Of a stretch of 64,000 nucleotides of DNA, positions 37,997-47,314 are shown piece by piece. The notes under the pieces were generated by a model. That model saw nothing but the letters and a program-made list of their open reading frames with translations, ran no database searches and was not told the origin of the DNA. How positions within the stretch are numbered: the stretch's first letter is position 1; the number at the start of each line of letters is the position of its first letter. Location: IMG/VR virus record IMGVR_UViG_3300025096_003363, positions 34,843-98,842 of that record, one strand, 5' to 3'. The DNA comes from a virus. A program made the position numbers and the translations under genes.

Positions 37997-39655
37997 CTAG
38001 TTCCATTCAAACACTACAATTCCAGTGGTAGGTACAGGCCCGGATGGTTTTTTACTATGTGATCCTTGACCACCGCCATATGCTGGACTGTTACCGTAAA
38101 AACCTGAACCACCCACTCCTTCTTCTTCGCCACTATCGTCTGTATCTACATAACCGACGCCACCTACTAACGATATTGTTTCTGTTGGTAAATAAAGACT
38201 GTCAGCAATAACCGGTGTAGGTGCAGTAGTTGAATTGTACAAACCACCTTTAGCTCTAACTAATGGCGCTGTCGGATATCCGCCGGGTTCGTATATATAA
38301 CTAGACTTTCCACTAGTAAACCCTACCGGTGGAGCACCTACAACAACTGGGAATTGTGTACCTGGAGGTGCAGAGAGATAGCCAATTGCTGTTGATCCAG
38401 CATTACCACTTCTGCCTTTTCCAGGAGAGCCAGATCCAGTTACATAAAACTTAACGTACGAAATGCCATTTGGCATTGTAAATGTATGTGTTACACCTTC
38501 TGCATTAAAAATTCGAATTCCGGGCTGAGGTCTTGTTATTTGTATTGTACCGCTAAGTGGGTTAAAAGAAGCATCAGTTTTATTTTCCGTTACACCTGAT
38601 CCTGATGTAATAGTCGCAGATAGGTTTTTCCCGACAGTTAATGTAGGGCTAGTTACACCTCCAAAGGCTTTAATAATAAACGACATTCCTATAGCAGAAA
38701 CACCAGGGCTGCTTGAATGAGCTGTTGTTACCCCTACTAATGTACTGTTAGCAGGCGATGATCCCTCCATCCATCCATATAATGCAGTACTACTCAGATT
38801 TGGAAGAGTAAATGTATTGGCAGAAAAATCTCTTCCATATTTGCCGCCTGTTGCAGTAAGAAGTTCTGAATACGTTACAGCATCAACAGCCTGCCCATTA
38901 CAATTTAACCAACCATACGGCGCAGCTGATATCGGACACGCATACGGCATAATAGTTCCAATTGGAACCAAAGCCGCTGTAGTTGGAGCTACCGGTGAAT
39001 ATACTATTTGAGGTACTTGCCAAGCAAGTTGAGCCTGCCCTGCGCCATCCGTTGAACTGTAACCTAGGAATGTTTTAGCTTGCGGTGATGTTGCTGGAAA
39101 AGTATAATCGATTGAGTTAACTTTTAACTTTGATGGTAACGAAAGATAACTGGTAAGACCTGAGTCCCTTTGAATTATACCGTCTATGCTAATTCTAGAA
39201 CTTAATGCTACCTTATTAGACCCATCAAGAGTTAATGAGCTTCCTAATGCATTAGTAGATATATTTCCTGCGGATAATGTACCAACAGTAATTTGATTAG
39301 CCGCGTTAATACTAATTGTTGTATCTCCGGCGCTTATTAAATTCGATACTGTTACCCAGTCTGAAGCTGCAGCTCCTGTACCGGTAACACATACTTTTAT
39401 TTCATGGTTATCTGAATCATAACCATAGTCTCCAGTTAATACAGGTGCTAAAGTAGTTAAATTAGCTGCTCGCCCGGCCCACTTGTTTCCAACAATTACC
39501 CCACCTTTTGTTGTACCATCACCGACAAATAATCTCACCGTATCAGTCGTCATCCCAAGCTCACCAGTCTCGAGGGTAATTTGTTGTCGATCATAATTAG
39601 TCCCTCTCCTAACAAGGAGCTTTAACAAGGTATTTTCTAAAATTTCTATGGCCAT
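37997..39655 (-). CDS. Tail collar fibre protein
   Basis: The 552-residue protein has an N-terminal domain, LLVRRGTNYDRQQITLETGELGM... with RLFVGDGTTKGG, matching the attachment domain seen in Mtd-type and other fibre proteins. A repetitive beta-rich shaft follows, then a phage tail-collar domain (VPIGTIMPYACP...GWLNCNGQAVD...FTLPNL). The C-terminal ~150 residues are Gly/Ser-rich and likely bind receptor. It is paralogous in layout to the next gene. Confidence 0.9.
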   Translation of the reverse strand: MAIEILENTLLKLLVRRGTNYDRQQITLETGELGMTTDTVRLFVGDGTTKGGVIVGNKWAGRAANLTTLAPVLTGDYGYDSDNHEIKVCVTGTGAAASDWVTVSNLISAGDTTISINAANQITVGTLSAGNISTNALGSSLTLDGSNKVALSSRISIDGIIQRDSGLTSYLSLPSKLKVNSIDYTFPATSPQAKTFLGYSSTDGAGQAQLAWQVPQIVYSPVAPTTAALVPIGTIMPYACPISAAPYGWLNCNGQAVDAVTYSELLTATGGKYGRDFSANTFTLPNLSSTALYGWMEGSSPANSTLVGVTTAHSSSPGVSAIGMSFIIKAFGGVTSPTLTVGKNLSATITSGSGVTENKTDASFNPLSGTIQITRPQPGIRIFNAEGVTHTFTMPNGISYVKFYVTGSGSPGKGRSGNAGSTAIGYLSAPPGTQFPVVVGAPPVGFTSGKSSYIYEPGGYPTAPLVRAKGGLYNSTTAPTPVIADSLYLPTETISLVGGVGYVDTDDSGEEEGVGGSGFYGNSPAYGGGQGSHSKKPSGPVPTTGIVVFEWN

Positions 39656-39664
39656 ATGTTTTAA

Positions 39665-39672
39665 TATTTAGT
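39665..39672 (-). promoter_or_regulatory. Late promoter box (ACTAAATA)
   Basis: Minus-strand ACTAAATA, 9 bases before the ATG at 39655. Confidence 0.5.
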
Positions 39673-41215
39673 AGCTAAAAACAGGTATTGCAAATCTATC
39701 AAACGTTTCAGTACTCTCTTCACTTCGTACGTCGCCGGATAACGCCATTGTAATAAATCCTGCAGAACTTAATTTAATATTATTTCCGGCTGAAGTTAGT
39801 CCTTCACATATTTGCTGTGAATATTTACCACCGAAATTATTTTCAACCTGGTTAGGAGCTCCATTAAAGATATTTAAAACAGGATCTTCAGCGTATTTTA
39901 TAATAAAGTTAACACCTGAAGCACTTAAAGTTGTGCCTGGTGTTGGACCAGATAGACTACCATCAGTAGCACTTAAATATAAGGTTTGTGTACCGGTTGT
40001 AATAGCGCCGTTAGCACCATATAATAAAACATCACCACCGGTGAGGTTTGGTACTTTAAAGTCGGTCATATTTGCACCGCCGTAAGTAGTTCCGATCTTA
40101 TCAAATAATTGTCTATATTCCGGTCGAGCTGTTGCGTTAAGACTGTGTCCGTTGCATAATAAATACCCAGCTGGGGGGAGTGTAAACGCTTGTGCATGTG
40201 GTAGTATCGAACCGATCGGAACACCGTCACCCGCTCCACTACCTGAAAGACCGGTAGCAGTAATGACATCAAATACAGAGCTTTTAATTTCAGTAATTAA
40301 TCCTTTGTTCGTGTCTAAGAAAGGCATCTCCATAAAGGCAGATGTAGCTCCATTTAATGTTACTGTACCGTTGTCATTTGTAATAAGTGCACCATCAACT
40401 GACTGTAATACAGCTTCTAATTTATTTGTTGCTGTGTTTACTTGTAATCCGCCGCCTAACCTACCATCTGTTGTTGAGGTACCATCTCCAGGTCCGGCCC
40501 ATGATGAAATACTAACATTCATCGCCCCAACATCTTTGAGCTCTAATTTATTATTAGTATCAAATTTAAATTGCTGCTCATTAATACTTAAAGCTAATTC
40601 TTCACCATCCCCACCCTTTAATCCGCTAGATGCTGGAAATAAGGCCTTTATCTCTCTTTTAGTTATAGAGTTTTGCTTTGGTGTTAATCTCCCGTCTTTA
40701 CCAGGCGCGCTAGATAACTGTAAATAATCAGTGTTAAATGCAACATTTACATTACCATTAACAGCAGATAATAGAGCATCCCCAAAAAACGTTCCACCTA
40801 AATATTCTGCATCAATTGCGTTTTTTGATAGCGTAAGCTTATTATTGGTATCAAATTCGAGGAATGCACCATCTGGAACTGATCCTATATAACTCCACCC
40901 TGATAAAGTGTTTGTATATGCCCTCCCGGTTGCCGATGCGCCGGAGAGTATATATAGCTTGTTTTTCGCGTAACCAATATCACCAACCTGTAAATATGGT
41001 GACTCACTAACCGCTGGGCCTAAACTAGCATCAGCAGCAAAAGGACCCACATTTACGTTACCAGCTACCTTACCACCGTAAGTAGCCCCATCACCGACAA
41101 ATAGTCTTTTTGAATCTAGGGTATAACCTACTTCACCTTGATCCAATACGATCTCCTTTCGTTGGTCATCAGTACCTCTCCTAACTTTTAATTTTACTAT
41201 AGTAATATTTGCCAT
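39668..41215 (-). CDS. Tail collar fibre protein (paralogue)
   Basis: The 515-residue protein has the same plan as its neighbour: N-terminal KLKVRRGTDDQRKEIVLDQG with RLFVGDGATYGG, a beta shaft, then a collar domain VPIGSILPHAQ...GYLLCNGHSL...DFKVPNLTGGD. The C-terminal tip differs. Two tandem fibre genes sharing base and collar but with different tips fit a host-range module. Confidence 0.9.
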   Translation of the reverse strand: MANITIVKLKVRRGTDDQRKEIVLDQGEVGYTLDSKRLFVGDGATYGGKVAGNVNVGPFAADASLGPAVSESPYLQVGDIGYAKNKLYILSGASATGRAYTNTLSGWSYIGSVPDGAFLEFDTNNKLTLSKNAIDAEYLGGTFFGDALLSAVNGNVNVAFNTDYLQLSSAPGKDGRLTPKQNSITKREIKALFPASSGLKGGDGEELALSINEQQFKFDTNNKLELKDVGAMNVSISSWAGPGDGTSTTDGRLGGGLQVNTATNKLEAVLQSVDGALITNDNGTVTLNGATSAFMEMPFLDTNKGLITEIKSSVFDVITATGLSGSGAGDGVPIGSILPHAQAFTLPPAGYLLCNGHSLNATARPEYRQLFDKIGTTYGGANMTDFKVPNLTGGDVLLYGANGAITTGTQTLYLSATDGSLSGPTPGTTLSASGVNFIIKYAEDPVLNIFNGAPNQVENNFGGKYSQQICEGLTSAGNNIKLSSAGFITMALSGDVRSEESTETFDRFAIPVFSY

Positions 41216-41219
41216 AATT

Positions 41220-42302
41220 TTATGCTATTCGTCGCCATACGTACGCACCATACGACGGCGGAATGTTATTGTGTTTTGTTCCATCACCTACAGCTGTAGA
41301 CGGCTTAATATTAGATGCTCCTTCATTTACAACTACTTGTTCATCTCCTTTTGTTACCACTGTTGCTGAACTTTCATTAGTAGCTAATTCCCCAGCTGTA
41401 GCCTGGCCTAAATCAACAGCACCTAACTCCCTACAAAATGTATATGCATCAAAATCCCATTGCGCTCCAGCCCCTCCAGGAAATTCACTTGCCACAAACC
41501 GTGTTTCACCGTTCCATAATCCAATCATTTCCTTATAACCATAATCCGGATTTTCTAGGTACGCGGCCCTTTGAATTGCAGAATAAGTAGCAGCAGATCC
41601 TAGTAAGAAATTAAGATCTAATGTTCTTCTTATAACATCCTGTGGGTCGCTAGGGTTATTTGTTCTGTTTCCAAAATCGTTATTCCAATTCCATCCACTA
41701 GCAGCTCCAAGTTGATTTCTTCGCCTCTGCTGCTGTGCCCATGCTTGTGTTGAATTTGTTGTACCAGCGCCAGTAGCAACAAAAACTTGCCCGTTACCTA
41801 CATTAGAACCGGTCGCGACAAAAACATCATCAGCTCCAACATTAGTGTCGTGCCTATGCGGCGGTAAGTTTGCAATAGTAAGTTCTGTCATATACTCACC
41901 AGCTAGATTTCCAGATTCTTCTGTGTTTTCGTAATCAGTACAAAATTTTCTAAAATCGTTATTTTTATCCGTAAAATCTCCAACACCTACTAAAAATCTA
42001 CCCTGTGCAATTTGCTCCCAAGTAGTCCCTGCTATTCTTGTTTGTGGGTTAACGTTATCTAGAGTTAATTGTATACACCCGACAGGAAAAAATGCTGTTA
42101 ACCATTCTGTAGGGTTTTCAGCAAACCCTTCCGGGTATATGTAATTATTAATTACTACTCTATTACCACTTAATTGTAACCCGGTAGAATTACCAGCTCC
42201 ATCAAACACTTGATTTAACGAGTCTCCTAGCTCTGACCCACTTAAATGGAGCAAAGAAGTATAAAAATCAGATATAAATTGATTTGTTAAACTCTCCGGC
42301 AT
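41220..42302 (-). CDS. Baseplate/receptor-binding protein with gp10-C-like domain
   Basis: The 360-residue protein begins MPESLTNQFISDFYTSLLHL, then VINNYIYPEGF. A domain with FFPVGCIQLTLDNVNPQ, AGTTWEQIAQGRFLVGVG and LPPHRHDTN matches the pattern of the T4 gp10 C-terminal/collar-like fold. The end, NNIPPSYGAYVWRRIA, is typical of this group. The first 110 residues are shared with the 945-residue protein upstream. A CATAAATA box is 8 bases before the ATG. Confidence 0.85.
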   Translation of the reverse strand: MPESLTNQFISDFYTSLLHLSGSELGDSLNQVFDGAGNSTGLQLSGNRVVINNYIYPEGFAENPTEWLTAFFPVGCIQLTLDNVNPQTRIAGTTWEQIAQGRFLVGVGDFTDKNNDFRKFCTDYENTEESGNLAGEYMTELTIANLPPHRHDTNVGADDVFVATGSNVGNGQVFVATGAGTTNSTQAWAQQQRRRNQLGAASGWNWNNDFGNRTNNPSDPQDVIRRTLDLNFLLGSAATYSAIQRAAYLENPDYGYKEMIGLWNGETRFVASEFPGGAGAQWDFDAYTFCRELGAVDLGQATAGELATNESSATVVTKGDEQVVVNEGASNIKPSTAVGDGTKHNNIPPSYGAYVWRRIA

Positions 42303-42310
42303 ATTACTAT

Positions 42311-42318
42311 TATTTATG
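42311..42318 (-). promoter_or_regulatory. Late promoter box (CATAAATA)
   Basis: Minus-strand CATAAATA, 8 bases before the ATG at 42302. Confidence 0.55.
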
Positions 42319-42334
42319 TCACAATTTGAAAATA

Positions 42335-45172
42335 CTATCCAATGTTGACATTTCCTTCCGTTTGACCGTATATTATACCACCAACAATTCTAACACCACT
42401 ACCGCCTCTAACTCTTATTGAATAACCGCCTTTGCCGCCTTTATAAGTATCCCCGGATTGCGTTGTAGACCCGCCTGGCGCGCCCCAACCGCCGCCACCT
42501 GCACTAAATCTATTATACCAGCGACGGTTTGCGATTGAAGGGTAGCCCGATCCAGACCTATTTGTTGTTTGTACAGGGTATTTTTGAAAAACACCAGGTA
42601 GGCTTCCAGATCCACCTCTAACGAGTCCAGATCTATGATTATAGCCATCCCATCCCGTGGGTGATACATATGAAATGCCGTTATATATTAAATCGCTTCC
42701 ACCACCCGGTTTATTAATTCGAGCGGCGACATAAGGTAAACCTGGCGCGCCACCTACTATGCCGTTTGCTCTCCAGTGAGGCCCTACATGAAACCGCGGC
42801 CCGCGGCCGAAGAAATTGCCATATTTTCTATTTGACGTTAGCGTATACCCAGAGAGCCACCCGTAGTATGGCTCACTACGATTATAAGCTGTAATATATG
42901 TTTCAATACAACGTCTACTCAGGCGTCTTCCAGTACATGCTATATCTACCGATCCATTTTCACCTGGAGGTATATTACTCCACGCCGGCCCGCTTTCACG
43001 ACCTTCTTTTAAATTACCACTTAAATCTAGTGCACCAAATTCAGCACCAAAAATACCGCCTGTCCCTCCACCATATGCTGTAGGTGTTAGTATGCGACCC
43101 CCACCGCCTCCAGTGCCTTGAGGATTTACCCCTCTCCACTCCCTACCACCAGCTCCGGAGCCACCAGCTTCACCACCAATTCCAGGTAATAGTACGTAAA
43201 GTGGTCCCCACCCAACAGTAACAATATCACCAGCTCGTTTAAATTGTTGTAAAGAATGCGCACTAACAACTGGGCTAAAGAAACGACCAGCGCCGCCGGG
43301 TTCACCCGGAGCGCCGCCTGCGCCACCGCCGGCCGTAGTTGGTGCATTGACCTCTTTCCATCTATCAACAACACCTAAATGCCCATCACCATCGTTAGTA
43401 TAAAGAGATCGACCTATACCGTGGATTGGGCTAGTACCGCCCCAGCCTCCACCGGCCCCTCCTCCTCCACCAGACTTATCTCCATCATATGCGCTTGCTC
43501 CGCCTCCTCCACCACCACTTATACCACCTTGTGTGTTGTCAATTATAATTTCAGAATTACCAGTAACCAGTATAGCATCTCCACCATCTTGTCCAGATCG
43601 ATTAATACTCCAATAGCTACCTCCATTACCACCTCTACCCATAATGAACCCTTTATTTATTAACTCTAAACCACCAGGAAAATGATCTACGATCATTGCT
43701 GGTACCTTATCGTCACTTGGGTCGTCTGAATATATATAAACACCATTATCGATAATTACTCTACATTTAGACTGCCCATCCCACCCGTTATCTGTAGCCC
43801 ACTTATTTAAATTAAATACCTTATTTTTAGTAGATATTTTGTTACTAGAAATAGTTAACTGATATGGTAGATTATCACCCGGTCTTTGGTCTGGTGATAA
43901 ATTATCATGATAATTAAGAGGTACACGTTTCCAAAAGTAAACCGGGAAATTAGGTGGTATATTATTATGTCTTACAGATTGACCAGTAGTTGTCGATTGT
44001 ACAACTTTTGAACTAGGTACTAAACCGTAATATAAATTCTCACCGGCTACTGCTTGCCCTACCGTGGCGTTTAACTCTTTTAATCGGTTAACCCCATCAA
44101 GAGCTTTAGCTGCCTCATCCAGTCCTAATATATCGATAATAAAATCACGCGCTTTAATTAATTCTCTATCCGGAAACCTACCTGGATGGACTCTATCTGA
44201 GGATCTTGGGTCATAAAAAGACCGGTCTATGTAGTATTCTACGCCATTGTATTCCCATTTTACACCAACCGGTCTAGGACTAGATCCAATAAATTTACCA
44301 GACACATTTAAAATACCACCCCACCCTGGGCCTCCAGCGGCCGGTGGAGCCCATCCTGCTAAAGTTTGATTTCCAAACCTAGGATTAAAATCAGCATCAG
44401 TATATACTTTACCGGTTTTATGATTTTCTCTAATTATAAAATCTCTGTAGTGTTCAGTATCACCGTATGCAGTATTGTATTGAAACGCTTCAATTACATT
44501 ACTATCTAAGTACCGCTGGTCATCTGTTACTAGCTGCTGCGGGTTTAAAGTGTCACCAAAATAAAATATAAATGCTACATTCGTTCCTTCGCCCTGACTT
44601 TGCTCTGGTACTGCCTCTGTTTTAATATCAGTTGTGTGAGTATGCGTAGGTAGGTCTTCAGCATCAACACCAGCTCTAAATTCACCAGCTAGATCTCCGT
44701 TTTCTAATCCTGCACCTGTTCTTTCTTTATTACCAGCAGTAAAAGTAAAACTATTATTATTTTTATCAGTACCGGTTCCTACACCAACAGGAAATAACCC
44801 TTGTGACTCTAAAACCCACTTTGTTCCTGCTATTTTAATTCCAGGGTTTTTAAAATCAGTAGTTAGGATTATACTATTAATTGGAAAAAAAGCATCTAAC
44901 CACTCTTTTTGATATGACCAACCTTCAGGTTTGATATAGTTATTCACTACAACCCTATCACCGAGAGAGCTTAAAGATAGACCAGTTGTGCCCCCGGCGC
45001 CATCATATATTTGAGCTACACCAGGCTCTGGTGTAAACACATTATAAGGACCTGCTGTGGACCATAGCTCTGTTACAGTATTAGTTAACCAAGAAGCAAT
45101 ACTACCACCACTTACATGTAAAAGTGATGTGTATTGATCTGCTATACGTTGTTGTGAAAGACTGTCCGACAT
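42335..45172 (-). CDS. Large receptor-binding protein with gp10-C-like domain and glycine-rich adhesin region
   Basis: The 945-residue protein has N-terminal SLSQQRIADQYTSLLHVSGG, a YIKPEGW...FFPINSIILTTDFKNPGIKIAGTKW domain paralogous to the 360-residue gene, and HNNIPPNFPVYFWKRVP near residue 410. Another ~500 residues follow, dominated by Gly-rich blocks (GGGGGGAS, GGGGGAGGGWGG, GGAGGAPGEPGG, SAGGGGWGAPGG). Such blocks resemble the polyglycine II-type layers of T-even gp38 adhesins. It likely contacts the host surface. Confidence 0.85.
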   Translation of the reverse strand: MSDSLSQQRIADQYTSLLHVSGGSIASWLTNTVTELWSTAGPYNVFTPEPGVAQIYDGAGGTTGLSLSSLGDRVVVNNYIKPEGWSYQKEWLDAFFPINSIILTTDFKNPGIKIAGTKWVLESQGLFPVGVGTGTDKNNNSFTFTAGNKERTGAGLENGDLAGEFRAGVDAEDLPTHTHTTDIKTEAVPEQSQGEGTNVAFIFYFGDTLNPQQLVTDDQRYLDSNVIEAFQYNTAYGDTEHYRDFIIRENHKTGKVYTDADFNPRFGNQTLAGWAPPAAGGPGWGGILNVSGKFIGSSPRPVGVKWEYNGVEYYIDRSFYDPRSSDRVHPGRFPDRELIKARDFIIDILGLDEAAKALDGVNRLKELNATVGQAVAGENLYYGLVPSSKVVQSTTTGQSVRHNNIPPNFPVYFWKRVPLNYHDNLSPDQRPGDNLPYQLTISSNKISTKNKVFNLNKWATDNGWDGQSKCRVIIDNGVYIYSDDPSDDKVPAMIVDHFPGGLELINKGFIMGRGGNGGSYWSINRSGQDGGDAILVTGNSEIIIDNTQGGISGGGGGGASAYDGDKSGGGGGAGGGWGGTSPIHGIGRSLYTNDGDGHLGVVDRWKEVNAPTTAGGGAGGAPGEPGGAGRFFSPVVSAHSLQQFKRAGDIVTVGWGPLYVLLPGIGGEAGGSGAGGREWRGVNPQGTGGGGGRILTPTAYGGGTGGIFGAEFGALDLSGNLKEGRESGPAWSNIPPGENGSVDIACTGRRLSRRCIETYITAYNRSEPYYGWLSGYTLTSNRKYGNFFGRGPRFHVGPHWRANGIVGGAPGLPYVAARINKPGGGSDLIYNGISYVSPTGWDGYNHRSGLVRGGSGSLPGVFQKYPVQTTNRSGSGYPSIANRRWYNRFSAGGGGWGAPGGSTTQSGDTYKGGKGGYSIRVRGGSGVRIVGGIIYGQTEGNVNIG

Positions 45173-45179
45173 ACTTATA

Positions 45180-45187
45180 TATTTATT
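45180..45187 (-). promoter_or_regulatory. Late promoter box (AATAAATA)
   Basis: Minus-strand AATAAATA, 7 bases before the ATG at 45172. Confidence 0.55.
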
Positions 45188-47314
45188 TTAGTAATCCAGA
45201 CCTCCACCGTCTGGGTTTAGTTCTTCAAATTCAGCGTCTCCTAAGACAATATTACCGAAAAAATCATCATCTGGTGAAGCTTCTAACTCATGTGATGTGT
45301 CTGTTATACTGTTTAAAACTTCTTGTTGTAAGTTAAATAACTGATCTATTACACGTGCTACAACGCTATAATCCACTGCTTCATTTTCATGAAACTCCAT
45401 GTCTCTAAAATTAATATCTGTACCTTTATAAGTGGTGTAATCTCTTAATACAGGTATACCATCAGAGACGGTTTCAGCAGGTATAACACTAAGATTTAAA
45501 AATATTTTTACTGTATCTTTAATAATATTTTGAATTTCACTATTTAAAGAGCTTCCTAAACTAGATTCACAACTAGTTATTTTTTCATATAAATTCTCAA
45601 GATCTAAGGGCACGAAGTTTTGATACAGTAAGTTACTTTCTTTAAACAAGTATATACGACCAATAGTATGCAGTAAGAAAAATAAGTCTGTTTCATTCTT
45701 AGCAACGAGGTAATTTATATAATTAAAATAGTTAGATCTTAATGTATTTGAATTAAACTTTTTCTGTATCAAATTAAATCTCTCACCTGTATTATCAAAA
45801 TACATATCAGGTAAATAAAGCAAATTTTCAGGTGAAGCAAACCCAGCAACCTGCGTTGGATTTGATATAAATCTAGTCGAAATAAACCCCTTATCGTTTA
45901 ATATAAACATATTAGAGTCGTTTTGCGAAAAATATACATCTATATCTTCTTCCCTCGCCGCAAAACCGTAGTTAGGCCTATACCGGCGGACGATTTTTGG
46001 CTTTAATTTAGGTCCTAAGTTAGTTATATTTTCTGCATTAATATGGTATAATAAAAATACATTAGAATTCCCATCCGAAACACTGTTAATCTTTTCTGGG
46101 TCATTATTAGCCAATCCACCGGCATTTGGATCTATATCTTGAACAGCCATCTCACCGGCTCCTGGTTCTGTTAAGATCAATATAGAATCATCCGTATCTC
46201 TTATATCAAATGCAATTATTTCCTCGTCAGCGTCTATCGTTGTTATAGTTTTAATTAATTTATTCGAATATTTGTTTCTAATAGCAATATAAGATATGGT
46301 TTCAGTTTTATCTGATAAACTGTTAATTTCTTCTTCACTTAAAATATCTTCATCAAAAGTTCGAACACCACGAACAGGGGGCAGCTCTTCTATTTCAACA
46401 CCAGGTCTTGGAGCCCCGAGAGGTATTATTTCATTATATCGATACCCTAATAAATCCTTACCTATCTTTACTACCTCGTCTATAATTTGCTCTTGTATTT
46501 CAATCCTGTCAACCAGTTTTAATTTTTTACAAGGATTAACAAAACTATTATCATATAAATTAAGCTGTATTTCATTCGTACCAGCAGACAAGCTATAAAG
46601 TATATCGGTTGAATTATCGTATGTGAATCTAGTAGAACCTTTAAATAAACTTTCCCCGGTATCCTCATCCGGTGTAATAGGTATAAAATTACTATTTTTT
46701 ACAAAACTTCCAGAGAACGTGTGAGCAGCTGTTGGTGTGGTAGTAAAATAAAAATATGTCTCATCATCGTACACAAATAAAGTGCTATCAATTGTGTCAT
46801 CCAATACATTAATACCGGGTACCTTATCGATAAAGCTAAAAGGATCTATTTGAATGGGAAATAGATTATCTTTAGCCATTTTTGTGTCATCATTTCGTAT
46901 ATCAAACTGACCACTAGATAGCCCTAAAAAATATGCATTTCCATCTGATGCAGAATTTTTGAAATTTAATAAATCCGTATTTGAGGTAATATTTAATGCA
47001 TATAAATTTAAATTGTTTTGATTTAGTATGCCTAAGTTGGTTTCAATAAAAGACTGATCGACAACACTTCTAGGTGAAACAACAGGCTTTGTTAGTATAT
47101 TAGACTCAACAATTGGTGTTGCTGTTCTATCAAATTCTAACTTCTCTAGTACACAGTTAGCATAAAAAGTATCTGATGATTTTAAAATCTTTGAAGATGT
47201 TGAGAAAGTTTTACCGGTGTAAGCAACACCGTCTCTTACATTGACAAACCCAGAGTAGGGAATCCCGCTTAAAGTAAACGAACCAGTAGTGGTGTATTTA
47301 AAGTATTCAATCAT
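45188..47314 (-). CDS. Large virion protein, unknown
   Basis: The 708-residue Asn/Asp/Phe-rich protein has beta-rich alternating segments, e.g. TLFVYDDETYFYFTTTPTAA and ILYSLSAGTNEIQLNLYD, and an acidic C-terminus ending LNPDGGGLDY. No family is recognised. It overlaps the preceding gene by 4 bases in the baseplate/fibre operon. A baseplate or long-fibre role is inferred from context. Confidence 0.75.
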   Translation of the reverse strand: MIEYFKYTTTGSFTLSGIPYSGFVNVRDGVAYTGKTFSTSSKILKSSDTFYANCVLEKLEFDRTATPIVESNILTKPVVSPRSVVDQSFIETNLGILNQNNLNLYALNITSNTDLLNFKNSASDGNAYFLGLSSGQFDIRNDDTKMAKDNLFPIQIDPFSFIDKVPGINVLDDTIDSTLFVYDDETYFYFTTTPTAAHTFSGSFVKNSNFIPITPDEDTGESLFKGSTRFTYDNSTDILYSLSAGTNEIQLNLYDNSFVNPCKKLKLVDRIEIQEQIIDEVVKIGKDLLGYRYNEIIPLGAPRPGVEIEELPPVRGVRTFDEDILSEEEINSLSDKTETISYIAIRNKYSNKLIKTITTIDADEEIIAFDIRDTDDSILILTEPGAGEMAVQDIDPNAGGLANNDPEKINSVSDGNSNVFLLYHINAENITNLGPKLKPKIVRRYRPNYGFAAREEDIDVYFSQNDSNMFILNDKGFISTRFISNPTQVAGFASPENLLYLPDMYFDNTGERFNLIQKKFNSNTLRSNYFNYINYLVAKNETDLFFLLHTIGRIYLFKESNLLYQNFVPLDLENLYEKITSCESSLGSSLNSEIQNIIKDTVKIFLNLSVIPAETVSDGIPVLRDYTTYKGTDINFRDMEFHENEAVDYSVVARVIDQLFNLQQEVLNSITDTSHELEASPDDDFFGNIVLGDAEFEELNPDGGGLDY

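Noticed and set aside
37997-45172. A diversity-generating retroelement for the fibre tips
   Set aside because: There is no reverse transcriptase and no template/variable repeat pair in the window.
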